Source: Polaribacter sp. WD7
GTDB lineage: Bacteria > Bacteroidota > Bacteroidia > Flavobacteriales > Flavobacteriaceae
Assembly: GCF_003335085.1 (NCBI RefSeq)
Contig: NZ_QPEJ01000015.1
Location: forward strand, 62,001-126,000
Direction of reading: 5' to 3'
Length of the DNA stretch: 64,000 bases
Shown here: one piece after another, positions 53,462 to 62,894 of the stretch
Layout of the letters: each line of letters starts with the position of its first letter
Numbering within the stretch: the first letter of the stretch is position 1
Notes under the pieces: generated by a model
Databases searched by the model: none
What the model saw: only the letters and a program-made list of their open reading frames with translations
Told to the model about the DNA's origin: nothing
Position numbers and translations under genes: made by a program

Positions 53462-53481
53462 ACTAATATGGAAGGTTTTTT
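53451..53481 (+). terminator. Attenuator terminator before ilvD
   Basis: 12 bp perfect stem AAAAACCTTCCA / TGGAAGGTTTTT with CTAATA loop and T-run. It lies 170 bp before ilvD; the intervening 170 bp shows no further ORF or clear promoter. Confidence 0.9.
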
Positions 53482-53651
53482 ATTGCATTTATTTAAACGA
53501 TTGGACATCATAATAGAGTATGGTTAAATAATTAAATAACAGCATTTTATGTATTATTTTTAACACTTGAAATTAAAGTATTTCATTGAATTTTATGCAA
53601 AGAAAATAGAGAAATAGAATAATTTAGTCAACAAAATTAAGATTTAATTAA

Positions 53652-55328
53652 ATGAAACTTAACAAACATAGTAGCAGATTAACACAAGACGAATCTCAAC
53701 CAGCATCTCAAGCCATGTTGTATGCAGCAGGTTTAACGGATGAAGATATGCAGAAAGCACAAGTTGGTATTGCTAGTACAGGATATGATGGAAATCCATG
53801 TAATATGCATTTAAATCGTCTAAAAGACGAGGTCAAAATAGAGTGTAATATTGCTGATATGGTAGGGTTAGGATTCAATACCATTGGTGTTTCTGATGGA
53901 ATTTCTATGGGAACTTCTGGTATGAATTACTCACTAGTTTCTAGAGATATTATTGCAGATTCTATGGAAACTGTAATGAACGCTCAAAGTTACGATGCAT
54001 TAGTGGCTATTGTTGGTTGCGATAAAAATATGCCTGGAGCCATTATGGCAATGTTACGTTTAAATCGTCCATCAATTATGATGTATGGTGGTTCTACTGC
54101 ATCAGGTAAATACAAAGGTAAAAAATTAAATATAGTTTCTGCTTTTGAAGCATTAGGTCAAAAGGTAGCAGGAGAAATTGATGAAGCAGAATATAAAGAA
54201 ATTATTAAAAGAGCAATTCCAGGAGCAGGAGCTTGTGGGGGTATGTATACTGCAAATACAATGGCTTCTGCTATAGAGTGTATGGGATTTGCATTGCCTT
54301 ACAATTCATCTATTCCTGCTGAGAATCCTAACAAATTATCAGAAGCAGAAAGAACAGCAAGAGCTATTAAAAATTTACTAGAGTTAGATTTAAAACCTTT
54401 AGATATCATCTCTAAAAAATCTATAGAAAATGCAGTTACTTTAGTTAATGCTTTAGGAGGTTCTACCAACGCTGTATTACATTTTTTAGCGATTGCGCAT
54501 GCTGCTGATATCGATTTTAAGTTAGAAGATTTTCAAAGAGTTTCTGATAGAACACCTTTAATAGGCGATTTAAAACCTTCAGGTAAATACTTAATGGAAG
54601 ATGTTCATGGAATTGGAGGAATTCCTGCAATTATGAAATATTTATTAGATAATGGGTATTTGCATGGAGATTGTATGACGGTTACAGGTAAAACATTAGC
54701 CGAAAATTTAGCAGATGTAGAAGCAATTGAATTTGAAGAACAAGATATTGTATATCAAAAAGAAAATGCATTAAAGAAATCTGGAAACTTACAGATCTTA
54801 TATGGAAATCTTGCTGAAGAAGGGGCAGTGGCCAAAATTTCAGGAAACGAAGGTTTATTGTTTGAAGGAAAGGCAGTAGTTTACGATGGTGAGCAAGCTG
54901 CAAATACAGGAATTTCAAACGGAGAAGTAGAAAGAGGAGATGTGGTTGTCATTAGGTATGTTGGACCAAAAGGAGGCCCAGGAATGCCAGAAATGCTAAA
55001 GCCAACATCATTAATTATGGGAGCAGGTTTAGGGAAATCTGTAGCATTAATTACAGATGGTCGTTTCTCAGGAGGTACTCATGGTTTTGTTGTGGGTCAT
55101 ATTACACCAGAAGCTATTAATGGCGGAGCTATTGGGCTCATAGAAACAGGAGATAAAATTAGAATTAGTGCAGAAGATAACACTATAAATGTTTTAATTT
55201 CTGATGAAGAATTGGCAGAAAGAAGAGCAAAATGGACAGCTCCTGAGCCAAAACATAAAAAAGGAATTTTATATAAATACGCAAAAACTGTAGCATCCGC
55301 ATCTAAAGGATGTGTTACAGATGCTTAA
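53652..55328 (+). CDS. ilvD: Dihydroxy-acid dehydratase
   Basis: Fe-S enzyme that forms 2-ketoisovalerate and 2-keto-3-methylvalerate. 558 residues with the cluster/active-site cysteines in [13 protein letters not shown] and [15 protein letters not shown] and the C-terminal [20 protein letters not shown]. First structural gene after the Ile/Val attenuator; ilvB starts 10 bp downstream. Confidence 0.96.
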   Translation: MKLNKHSSRLTQDESQPASQAMLYAAGLTDEDMQKAQVGIASTGYDGNPCNMHLNRLKDEVKIECNIADMVGLGFNTIGVSDGISMGTSGMNYSLVSRDIIADSMETVMNAQSYDALVAIVGCDKNMPGAIMAMLRLNRPSIMMYGGSTASGKYKGKKLNIVSAFEALGQKVAGEIDEAEYKEIIKRAIPGAGACGGMYTANTMASAIECMGFALPYNSSIPAENPNKLSEAERTARAIKNLLELDLKPLDIISKKSIENAVTLVNALGGSTNAVLHFLAIAHAADIDFKLEDFQRVSDRTPLIGDLKPSGKYLMEDVHGIGGIPAIMKYLLDNGYLHGDCMTVTGKTLAENLADVEAIEFEEQDIVYQKENALKKSGNLQILYGNLAEEGAVAKISGNEGLLFEGKAVVYDGEQAANTGISNGEVERGDVVVIRYVGPKGGPGMPEMLKPTSLIMGAGLGKSVALITDGRFSGGTHGFVVGHITPEAINGGAIGLIETGDKIRISAEDNTINVLISDEELAERRAKWTAPEPKHKKGILYKYAKTVASASKGCVTDA

Positions 55329-55338
55329 AAATAAGAAT

Positions 55339-57072
55339 ATGGATACACAAACCATAAAAACAGCACAAAAATCTACCAAAGCTACAGAGCGTATTTCTGG
55401 TAGTGAGGCCATTGTAAGATGTTTGATAGAAGAAGGTGTAGATATCATCTACGGTTATCCTGGAGGAGCAATTATGCCTGTATATGATGAATTGTATAAG
55501 TATCAAGATAAAATTCATCACGTTTTAACAAGGCATGAGCAAGGTGCAACACATTCTGCTCAAGGATATGCAAGAATTTCTGGAAAAGTTGGAGTAGCTA
55601 TGGCTACTTCTGGACCCGGAGCAACCAATTTAATTACTGGTATTGCAGACGCACAAATAGACTCTACACCAATGGTGTGCATTACTGGGCAAGTACCATC
55701 ACATTTATTGGGTTCAGATGCATTTCAAGAAACAGATATTGTTGGTATTTCTACGCCAGTAACAAAATGGAATTGTCAAGTAACCAGAGCTGAAGATATT
55801 CCTGTAGCTATTGCAAAAGCATTTTACATAGCAAAAAGCGGAAGACCAGGGCCAGTTTTAGTAGATATTACTAAAGATGCGCAGTTTAACGAGTTTGATT
55901 TTTCGTATGAAAAGTGTACAAAAGTTAGAAGTTACAATCCTGTACCAAAAACAGATATTACAAAAGTAGAAGCAGCAGCACAATTAATTAACAATGCAAA
56001 AAAACCATTAATTGTTTGGGGGCAAGGTGTAATTTTAAGTGAAGCAGAACAACAATTAAAAGCAGTTGTAGAAAAAGGAGGGATTCCTGCAGCTTGGACT
56101 ATCTTAGGTGCCTCTGCAATTCCAACTTCTCATCCCTTAAATGTAGGTATGGTAGGTATGCATGGTAATTATGCACCCAACATGTTAACCAATGAATGCG
56201 ATGTTTTAATTGCTATAGGAATGCGTTTTGATGATCGTGTTACGGGTAGTTTAAATACCTATGCAAAACAAGCTAAAGTTATTCATTTTGAAATTGATCC
56301 TGCAGAAATTGATAAAAATGTAAAAACTGATGTAGCTGTTTTAGGTGATGCAAAAACAAGTTTAGACATGTTATTGCCAATACTAGATAAAAAAGAACAT
56401 AAAGATTGGCATCAGCAATTTAAAGATTTATATGCTATAGAATATGATAAGGTAATTAAAGATGATATTCATCCAACCAAAGAAGGTTTAACAATGGGTG
56501 AAGTTTTAAAAGAAATAAATAGTCAAACAAAAGGAGAAGCCGCAATTGTAACCGATGTAGGTCAGCACCAAATGGTAGCGTGTAGATATGCAGATTTTAA
56601 CGTGTCAAAAAGTAACATTACTTCTGGAGGATTAGGTACTATGGGCTTTGGTTTACCAGCAGCAATTGGAGCAAAAATGGCAGCACCAGAGCGCGAGGTA
56701 GTTTCTATTTCTGGTGATGGAGGATATCAAATGACTATTCAAGAATTGGGTACTATCTTTCAACAAAAAGCAGCGGTTAAAGTAGTGGTGTTAAATAATG
56801 ACTTTTTAGGTATGGTACGTCAATGGCAGCAATTATTTTTTGACAAACGTTACGCCTCTACAGAAATGGTAAATCCTAATTTTGTAGCCATTGCAGAAGG
56901 GTATTATATCAAAGCAAAAAAAGTAACAAAAAGAGAAGAATTGGCAGATGCAGTAGCAGAAATGATAGCAAGTAAAGAAGCGTATTTCTTAGAAGTTTGT
57001 GTAGAGAAAGAAGACAATGTATTTCCAATGATTCCATCAGGAGCAAGTGTTTCAGATATAAGATTAGAATAA
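55339..57072 (+). CDS. ilvB: Acetolactate synthase large subunit
   Basis: TPP-dependent first common enzyme of branched-chain amino-acid synthesis. The ATG at 55339 (DTQTIKTAQKSTKATERISG) is preferred over an ATG at 55312 that overlaps ilvD; 577 residues. Markers: YGYPGGAIMPVYDEL, the conserved Glu-containing RHEQGATHSAQGYAR, and the TPP site GDGGYQMTIQELGTIFQQ followed by VVLNNDFLGMVRQWQQLF. ilvN follows after 1 bp. Confidence 0.96.
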   Translation: MDTQTIKTAQKSTKATERISGSEAIVRCLIEEGVDIIYGYPGGAIMPVYDELYKYQDKIHHVLTRHEQGATHSAQGYARISGKVGVAMATSGPGATNLITGIADAQIDSTPMVCITGQVPSHLLGSDAFQETDIVGISTPVTKWNCQVTRAEDIPVAIAKAFYIAKSGRPGPVLVDITKDAQFNEFDFSYEKCTKVRSYNPVPKTDITKVEAAAQLINNAKKPLIVWGQGVILSEAEQQLKAVVEKGGIPAAWTILGASAIPTSHPLNVGMVGMHGNYAPNMLTNECDVLIAIGMRFDDRVTGSLNTYAKQAKVIHFEIDPAEIDKNVKTDVAVLGDAKTSLDMLLPILDKKEHKDWHQQFKDLYAIEYDKVIKDDIHPTKEGLTMGEVLKEINSQTKGEAAIVTDVGQHQMVACRYADFNVSKSNITSGGLGTMGFGLPAAIGAKMAAPEREVVSISGDGGYQMTIQELGTIFQQKAAVKVVVLNNDFLGMVRQWQQLFFDKRYASTEMVNPNFVAIAEGYYIKAKKVTKREELADAVAEMIASKEAYFLEVCVEKEDNVFPMIPSGASVSDIRLE

Positions 57073-57073
57073 G

Positions 57074-57607
57074 ATGAGTACAGAAGAAAAACAGCTTTAT
57101 ACAGTATCAATTTATACTGAAAACAATATAGGATTGTTGAATAGAATTTCAGCAATCTTTCAAAGAAGACATATTAATATAGAAAGTTTAAATACTTCTC
57201 CTTCAGAAATAGAAGGCGTTTCTAAATTTATAATTGTTGTAAACGTAACAGAAGATAGTATTAAAAAAATTATTGGTCAAATAGAAAAACAAGTAGAGGT
57301 AATAAAAGCTTACTACCACAGTCTTGATGAAATTATTTATCAAATAACAGGTTTATTTAAAATTAAATCAGAATTGTTATTTGAAGAGCGCCAAATCCAA
57401 AATATTATTAAAGAAAGTAACGCAAGAATAGTTACTGTAAATAAAGAATTTTTTGTTTTAGAAAAAGCAGGGAAGAAAGAAGAGGTTGTAGATTTATACA
57501 ACCAATTAAGTCAATTTGGTATCATGCAATACACAAGAACAGGATTAATTGCTGTTACCAAAGAAGAAATGAAAATATCATCATTATTACAAACATTCAA
57601 CAATTAA
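57074..57607 (+). CDS. ilvN: Acetolactate synthase small (regulatory) subunit
   Basis: 177-residue regulatory subunit. N-terminal ACT domain ([19 protein letters not shown], about 8-80) and the C-terminal ALS_ss domain (about 85-165). It activates the large subunit and confers valine sensitivity in the family. Placed 1 bp after ilvB and 10 bp before ilvC. Confidence 0.95.
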   Translation: MSTEEKQLYTVSIYTENNIGLLNRISAIFQRRHINIESLNTSPSEIEGVSKFIIVVNVTEDSIKKIIGQIEKQVEVIKAYYHSLDEIIYQITGLFKIKSELLFEERQIQNIIKESNARIVTVNKEFFVLEKAGKKEEVVDLYNQLSQFGIMQYTRTGLIAVTKEEMKISSLLQTFNN

Positions 57608-57617
57608 ATATACAACA

Positions 57618-59096
57618 ATGTCAAATTATTTTAACACACTAACATTAAGAGAAAAATTAGAGCAGTTAGGAAAATGTCGTTTTATGGACGCTTCAGAATT
57701 TGAAGGCGGAGTAGCAGCATTAAAAGGAAAGAAAATTGTTATTGTGGGCTGTGGAGCTCAAGGTTTAAACCAAGGGCTTAACATGAGAGATTCTGGTTTA
57801 GATATTTCTTATGCATTACGTCAAGCAGCTATAGATCAAAAAAGAGATTCTTTTGTAAATGCATCTTCTAACAATTTTACTGTTGGTACTTATGAAGATT
57901 TATTACCATCTGCAGATTTAGTAATCAATCTTACTCCAGATAAACAACACACCAATGTTGTAAAAACGGTAATGCCGTTAATGAAAAAAGGAGCAACATT
58001 AAGTTATTCTCACGGTTTTAACATTGTTGAAGAAGGAATGCAAATTCGTGAAGACTTAACTGTAATTATGGTTGCACCAAAATGTCCTGGTTCTGAGGTT
58101 CGTGAAGAATACAAAAGAGGATTTGGAGTACCAACCTTAATTGCTGTTCACCCAAATAACGACCCAGAAAATAAAGGTTGGGCACAAGCAAAAGCTTACG
58201 CAGTTGCAACAGGTGGTCATAGAGCTGGTGTATTAGAATCTTCTTTCGTAGCAGAGGTAAAGTCAGACTTAATGGGAGAACAAACTATTTTGTGTGGTTT
58301 GTTACAAACAGGTGCAATTTTGTCTTTTGATAAAATGGTAGAAGAAGGTATAGATGCTGGTTATGCTGCAAAGTTAATTCAATACGGTTGGGAAACTGTA
58401 ACAGAGGCTTTAAAACATGGTGGTATCACAAACATGATGGACAGATTGTCTAACCCTGCAAAAGTAGAGGCTTTTAGAATTTCTGAAGAATTGAAAGACA
58501 TCATGCGTCCATTATTCCAAAAGCATATGGATGATATTATGACCGGTCATTTCTCTAAAACAATGATGGAAGATTGGGCAAATGGTGATGCTAATTTATT
58601 AAAATGGAGAGCTGCTACAGGTGAAACTGCTTTTGAAAAACAAGAAATAACTTCTGATGAAATTTCTGAGCAAGAGTATTTTGATCATGGTACGTTACTA
58701 GTTGCTTTTGTAAGAGCTGGTGTAGAATTAGCGTTTGAGGCAATGACAGAATCTGGAATTATAGAAGCATCTGCTTACTATGAGTCTTTACACGAAACAC
58801 CATTAATTGCAAATACAATTGCACGTAAGAAATTATTTGAGATGAATCGTGTAATTTCTGATACTGCAGAATATGGTTGTTATTTATTTGATCATGCGTG
58901 TAAACCTTTATTAACAGACTTTATGAAAACCGTTTCTACAAACGTAATTGGTAAGTCATTTAGTTCAAATAATGGTGTAGACAACCAAGAGTTAATTAAA
59001 ATTAACGCAATTATTAGAAATCATCCAGTAGAAATTGTAGGAGAGCAACTTAGAGCTTCTATGACAGCTATGAAAGTAATAAAATCTGAAGCTTAA
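57618..59096 (+). CDS. ilvC: Ketol-acid reductoisomerase (class II, long form)
   Basis: Converts acetolactate and acetohydroxybutyrate to dihydroxy acids. 492 residues, the long, E. coli-like class II type with a duplicated C-terminal knotted domain: NADPH-binding [20 protein letters not shown] at the N-terminus, [15 protein letters not shown] and [20 protein letters not shown]. Last gene before a terminator, so ilvD-B-N-C form the attenuated operon. Confidence 0.96.
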   Translation: MSNYFNTLTLREKLEQLGKCRFMDASEFEGGVAALKGKKIVIVGCGAQGLNQGLNMRDSGLDISYALRQAAIDQKRDSFVNASSNNFTVGTYEDLLPSADLVINLTPDKQHTNVVKTVMPLMKKGATLSYSHGFNIVEEGMQIREDLTVIMVAPKCPGSEVREEYKRGFGVPTLIAVHPNNDPENKGWAQAKAYAVATGGHRAGVLESSFVAEVKSDLMGEQTILCGLLQTGAILSFDKMVEEGIDAGYAAKLIQYGWETVTEALKHGGITNMMDRLSNPAKVEAFRISEELKDIMRPLFQKHMDDIMTGHFSKTMMEDWANGDANLLKWRAATGETAFEKQEITSDEISEQEYFDHGTLLVAFVRAGVELAFEAMTESGIIEASAYYESLHETPLIANTIARKKLFEMNRVISDTAEYGCYLFDHACKPLLTDFMKTVSTNVIGKSFSSNNGVDNQELIKINAIIRNHPVEIVGEQLRASMTAMKVIKSEA

Positions 59097-59118
59097 TAAC
59101 TAAGATTTTTAATCATAA

Positions 59119-59156
59119 TAAACCTGTCAGAAGTAAAAACCTGACAGGTTTTCTTT
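59119..59156 (+). terminator. Terminator after ilvC
   Basis: AACCTGTCAG / CTGACAGGTT stem, 10-base loop, then TTCTTTT. It separates ilvC from ilvA, which may still be reached by read-through. Confidence 0.8.
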
Positions 59157-59168
59157 TATATTAGAGTT

Positions 59169-60431
59169 ATGTACACCAACCCAACTTATTTTCCAACGGT
59201 AGACAATGTAAAGAAAGCAGCTAAAAACTTACACGGAGTTGCTTCTAAAACTCCTTTAAGTAAAAATAATAACCTTTCTAAACAATTTGATGCAAGTGTT
59301 TTCTTTAAAAGAGAAGATTTACAAGTAGTTCGGTCTTATAAAATTAGAGGAGCTTATAATAAAATGTCTTTTTTAAGTGATGTTGAAAAGCAACGCGGAA
59401 TTGTATGTGCAAGTGCAGGAAATCATGCACAAGGAGTAGCGTTGTCTTGTAAGTTGTTGCAAATAAAAGGAACTATTTTTATGCCATTACCAACTCCAAA
59501 TCAAAAGATAGAACAAGTAAAGATGTTTGGAGAAAATTTTATTGAGGTAATTATAGAGGGAGATACATTTGATGATGCTTACAATGCTGCAAAGGTAGAA
59601 TGCGATCAAAAAAATAAAACTTTTATTCATCCTTTTGATGATGAAAAGGTTATTGAGGGGCAAGCAACAGTTGGTTTAGAAATTTTAGAGCAAATTAATG
59701 GTAATATTGATTATGTTTTTGTGCCTATTGGAGGAGGAGGATTATCATCAGGATTGTCATCAATATTTAAAGAATTATCACCAAAGACAAAAATTATTGG
59801 TGTAGAACCAGAAGGAGCCCCATCAATGTTAACCTCTATCAACAATAATAAAAATACAATTTTAGAGAAAATAGATCCGTTTGTAGATGGTGCAGCTGTA
59901 AAAAAAGTAGGAGCTTTAAATTTTGAAATCTGTAAGAAGAATTTGTATGAAGTAATTACGGTTCCTGAAGGAAAAATCTGTCAGACCATTTTAGATTTAT
60001 ACAATAAAGATGCTATTGTAGTAGAGCCTGCAGGGGCATTAAGTATAGCCGCCTTAGATTATTTTGCTGATGATATTAAAGGTAAAAATATAGTTTGTGT
60101 AGTTAGCGGAAGTAATAATGATATTACTAGAACTGCAGAAATTAAAGAACGAGCCTTATTGCATGCGAATTTAAAACACTATTTTATTGTAAAATTTCCT
60201 CAAAGAGCAGGAGCGTTAAAAGAATTTGTGGTAGAAATCTTAGGTCCCAATGATGACATTACGCATTTTGAATATACTAAGAAAAATAATAGAACAAACG
60301 GAGCAGCTGTGGTAGGTTTAGAACTAAAATCGGCTAAAGATTTGGTACCATTAATTCAAAGAATGAAAGACAATGATTTCTTTGGAGATTATTTAAACGA
60401 TAAGCCAGATTTATTTCAGTTTTTAGTTTAA
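59169..60431 (+). CDS. ilvA: Threonine dehydratase (biosynthetic)
   Basis: PLP enzyme that makes 2-ketobutyrate from threonine for isoleucine. 420 residues: PLP lysine in VRSYKIRGAYNKM at about 53-65, glycine loop PIGGGGLSSGLSS, and a single C-terminal ACT-like domain from about 335 (FIVKFPQRAGALKEFVVEIL). The single regulatory domain suggests Ile control, less elaborate than the two-domain E. coli enzyme. It links the thr operon product to the ilv pathway. Confidence 0.94.
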   Translation: MYTNPTYFPTVDNVKKAAKNLHGVASKTPLSKNNNLSKQFDASVFFKREDLQVVRSYKIRGAYNKMSFLSDVEKQRGIVCASAGNHAQGVALSCKLLQIKGTIFMPLPTPNQKIEQVKMFGENFIEVIIEGDTFDDAYNAAKVECDQKNKTFIHPFDDEKVIEGQATVGLEILEQINGNIDYVFVPIGGGGLSSGLSSIFKELSPKTKIIGVEPEGAPSMLTSINNNKNTILEKIDPFVDGAAVKKVGALNFEICKKNLYEVITVPEGKICQTILDLYNKDAIVVEPAGALSIAALDYFADDIKGKNIVCVVSGSNNDITRTAEIKERALLHANLKHYFIVKFPQRAGALKEFVVEILGPNDDITHFEYTKKNNRTNGAAVVGLELKSAKDLVPLIQRMKDNDFFGDYLNDKPDLFQFLV

Positions 60432-60560
60432 AACAGCAAGACTAAATTTTACGAAAACTCGAAATCATTTTCGTTAATAATTGCAAATATCTAGCAATAA
60501 CCTACAATTTTTTGCTAATTTCGTTGAAAAATATCGACTAAAATTGATAAAAAACAATTT

Positions 60561-62153
60561 ATGAAAACTAACTTTCAAGAAATACCTGATAAGTATCAAG
60601 TTACAGAATTAAAACATCAAAAAACTTATTTGGTAGGAGGAGAATTAAAAGAATGGAAAGGTGAAATGGCAGAAGTATATTCTACAATTTCATCTACAGA
60701 AAAATACAAACCTACACTTTTAGGTACCGTACCAAACCTAACAGAAAAGGAAGGTCTAGAGGCCTTACATTCTGCATATAGAGCTTATGATAAAGGTCAG
60801 GGTTTATGGCCTACAATGCGTGTTGCCGATAGAATAGAATGTATGGAGGAGTTTGCTTCTCAAATGAAAACAAAACGTGATGAGGTTGTAAAGTTATTAA
60901 TGTGGGAAATTGGAAAATCTTTACCAGATTCTCAAAAAGAATTTGATAGAACTGTAGAGTATATTTACGATACTATTGAAGATTATAAACAAATGGATAG
61001 AGACTCTGCTAAGTTTGAAAAAAACAGTGGAGTATATGCACATGTAAGACGTGGACCAGTTGGAGTTGTTTTGTGTTTAGGGCCTTACAATTACCCATTA
61101 AACGAAACGTTTGCACTGCTTATACCTGCCCTAATTATGGGTAATACGGCTATCTTTAAACCTGCAAAACATGGAGTATTATTATTATCTCCATTAATGG
61201 AAGCATTTCAAAACTCTTTTCCAGAAGGTGTAGTAAATGTTATCTATGGTAGAGGTAGAGTTTTAGCAACTCCTATAATGAAAACAGGTAAAATAGATGT
61301 GTTGGCTTTAATTGGTAATAGCAAATCTGCTAACGCTATACAGGCAAATCATCCATACAAAAATAGGTTACGTTTAGTATTAGGTTTAGAAGCTAAAAAC
61401 CCTGGAATTGTATTACCAGATGCCGATTTAGATTTAGCAATTAATGAATGTGTTACAGGTAGTACTTCTTTTAACGGACAAAGATGTACTGCATTAAAAG
61501 TATTGTATGTACATGAGCATATTGTAGATAAATTTAATAAACGATTTGCAGAAAAAATTGATGCTCTAAAATTTGGAAATCCTTGGGAAGATGGTGTAAA
61601 GTTAACTCCACTACCAGAACCAGGAAAACCAGCATATATTCAAGAGTTGATAGATGATGCTAAAGAAAAAGGTGCAAAAATTATTAATAAAAAAGGAGGA
61701 GAAACTACAGATAATTACATTTTTCCTGCAGTAATATATCCTGTATCTAAAGATATGAGAGTGTATGAAGAGGAACAATTTGGTCCTATTATACCTATAG
61801 TTTCTTTTAAGAATATTCAAGAGCCTTTAGATGACATGGCAGAGTCTAATTATGGGCAACAAGTAAGTGTTTTTGGTAGTGATGTTAGAACTTTAGCTCC
61901 TTTAATAGATACCTTGGTAAACCTTGTATGTAGAGTAAACTTAAATAGTGCAGCACAAAGAGGTCCAGATGTGTATCCATTTACAGGTAGAAAAGATTCT
62001 GCAGTTGGTACTTTAAGTGTGCATGACGCTTTACGTTCTTTTTCTATTAGAACTTTTGTAGCTTCTAAAGATACAGAATATAACAATGCAATTTTAGAAG
62101 AGTTATTAGATAAAAAAGCATCTAACTTTATAAGTACAGATTACCTTTTGTAA
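60561..62153 (+). CDS. NADP-dependent glyceraldehyde-3-phosphate dehydrogenase (non-phosphorylating, GapN-like)
   Basis: Aldehyde-dehydrogenase superfamily enzyme of 530 residues. Substrate/cofactor segments: [38 protein letters not shown], the catalytic Cys in [13 protein letters not shown] at about 311, and the Glu in [13 protein letters not shown] (the classical ELGG motif is here GLEAK). This variant matches GapN-type NADPH-producing GAPDH of Bacteroidota; other aldehydes are possible. Monocistronic, with terminator. Confidence 0.82.
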   Translation: MKTNFQEIPDKYQVTELKHQKTYLVGGELKEWKGEMAEVYSTISSTEKYKPTLLGTVPNLTEKEGLEALHSAYRAYDKGQGLWPTMRVADRIECMEEFASQMKTKRDEVVKLLMWEIGKSLPDSQKEFDRTVEYIYDTIEDYKQMDRDSAKFEKNSGVYAHVRRGPVGVVLCLGPYNYPLNETFALLIPALIMGNTAIFKPAKHGVLLLSPLMEAFQNSFPEGVVNVIYGRGRVLATPIMKTGKIDVLALIGNSKSANAIQANHPYKNRLRLVLGLEAKNPGIVLPDADLDLAINECVTGSTSFNGQRCTALKVLYVHEHIVDKFNKRFAEKIDALKFGNPWEDGVKLTPLPEPGKPAYIQELIDDAKEKGAKIINKKGGETTDNYIFPAVIYPVSKDMRVYEEEQFGPIIPIVSFKNIQEPLDDMAESNYGQQVSVFGSDVRTLAPLIDTLVNLVCRVNLNSAAQRGPDVYPFTGRKDSAVGTLSVHDALRSFSIRTFVASKDTEYNNAILEELLDKKASNFISTDYLL

Positions 62154-62176
62154 GAAAAAAAACATATAAATTTTTT

Positions 62177-62202
62177 AAAACCTCGCTTTTAGCGAGGTTT
62201 TT
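62177..62202 (+). terminator. Terminator after the GapN-like gene
   Basis: AAAACCTCGCT / AGCGAGGTTTT stem with a 3-base loop and T-run. It shares CCTCGC/GCGAGG with the terminator at 9328. Confidence 0.9.
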
Positions 62203-62300
62203 CATTTGCAATATTTTAAATGAGTACAGATTTAATTTGTATGAGTTCAGTAAAGAAATCCATCTAATTTACCTTTGAATTGAACTTAAAAACAAATAAA

Positions 62301-62753
62301 ATGAAAACTATAAAGATATTAGTAGTGGCTGCAACAGTGGCGTTTACATCTTGTAATACAAAAAATGAAAAAACAAACATAGAGCTAAAAGATGGTACAA
62401 ATGTATATTACAATGCATATGATGAAACAGCATTATCCATTGACGGATGGAACGCTTTTGCAGATGCTAATGAAACACTGTTAGGTTTAGATAAAAAATC
62501 TTATGAAATTTCAACAGAACGTATAGAAAATTTAGATGAATCAATTACTAATCTGTCAGGTACAATTCCTGCATCTTTAAAGACAGAAGAAGTTTTAGAA
62601 GATATAAGTGATGTAAATGAAGAATATAGAAAATTGGTGGATGAGCTAAATGAACCCCAAAAAAATATAAAACAAAATATAGAAGAATTGGTAGAGAAGT
62701 TTGACGATTTACGTGAAGAACTAAATGAAACTGTAGAAGATTATGTTTCGTAA
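62301..62753 (+). CDS. Small hypothetical lipoprotein with coiled-coil C-terminus
   Basis: 150 residues. Lipoprotein signal with VAFTSC, lipidated Cys18; the rest is hydrophilic, acidic and helical. The C-terminal third (YRKLVDELNEPQKNIKQNIE and following EELVEKFDDLREEL) has heptad-like spacing suggestive of a coiled coil. The frame also runs back to a TTG at 62280, but ATG 62301 starts a normal signal peptide. Not recognised as a named family; own terminator downstream. Confidence 0.75.
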   Translation: MKTIKILVVAATVAFTSCNTKNEKTNIELKDGTNVYYNAYDETALSIDGWNAFADANETLLGLDKKSYEISTERIENLDESITNLSGTIPASLKTEEVLEDISDVNEEYRKLVDELNEPQKNIKQNIEELVEKFDDLREELNETVEDYVS

Positions 62754-62770
62754 TTAATGGTTATGTGATT

Positions 62771-62805
62771 AAAAGGGAGGCTATGTGGTCTTCCTTTTTT
62801 TTTTT
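62771..62805 (+). terminator. Terminator after the small lipoprotein
   Basis: AAAAGGGAG / CTTCCTTTT stem (one G-U) with a 10-base loop followed by about twelve T. Confidence 0.85.
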
Positions 62806-62867
62806 TAATTAAACCATAACAATTAACAAAAATTTTATATGAGTTAATGTAAAGGTTAATGACCATT

Positions 62868-62875
62868 TATTTTTG
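62868..62875 (+). promoter_or_regulatory. Candidate -7 promoter box for the BamA/TamA-family gene
   Basis: TATTTTTG, exact TAnnTTTG match, 19 bp before the ATG at 62895. Confidence 0.5.
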
Positions 62876-62894
62876 TACAAAATTATATACAATC

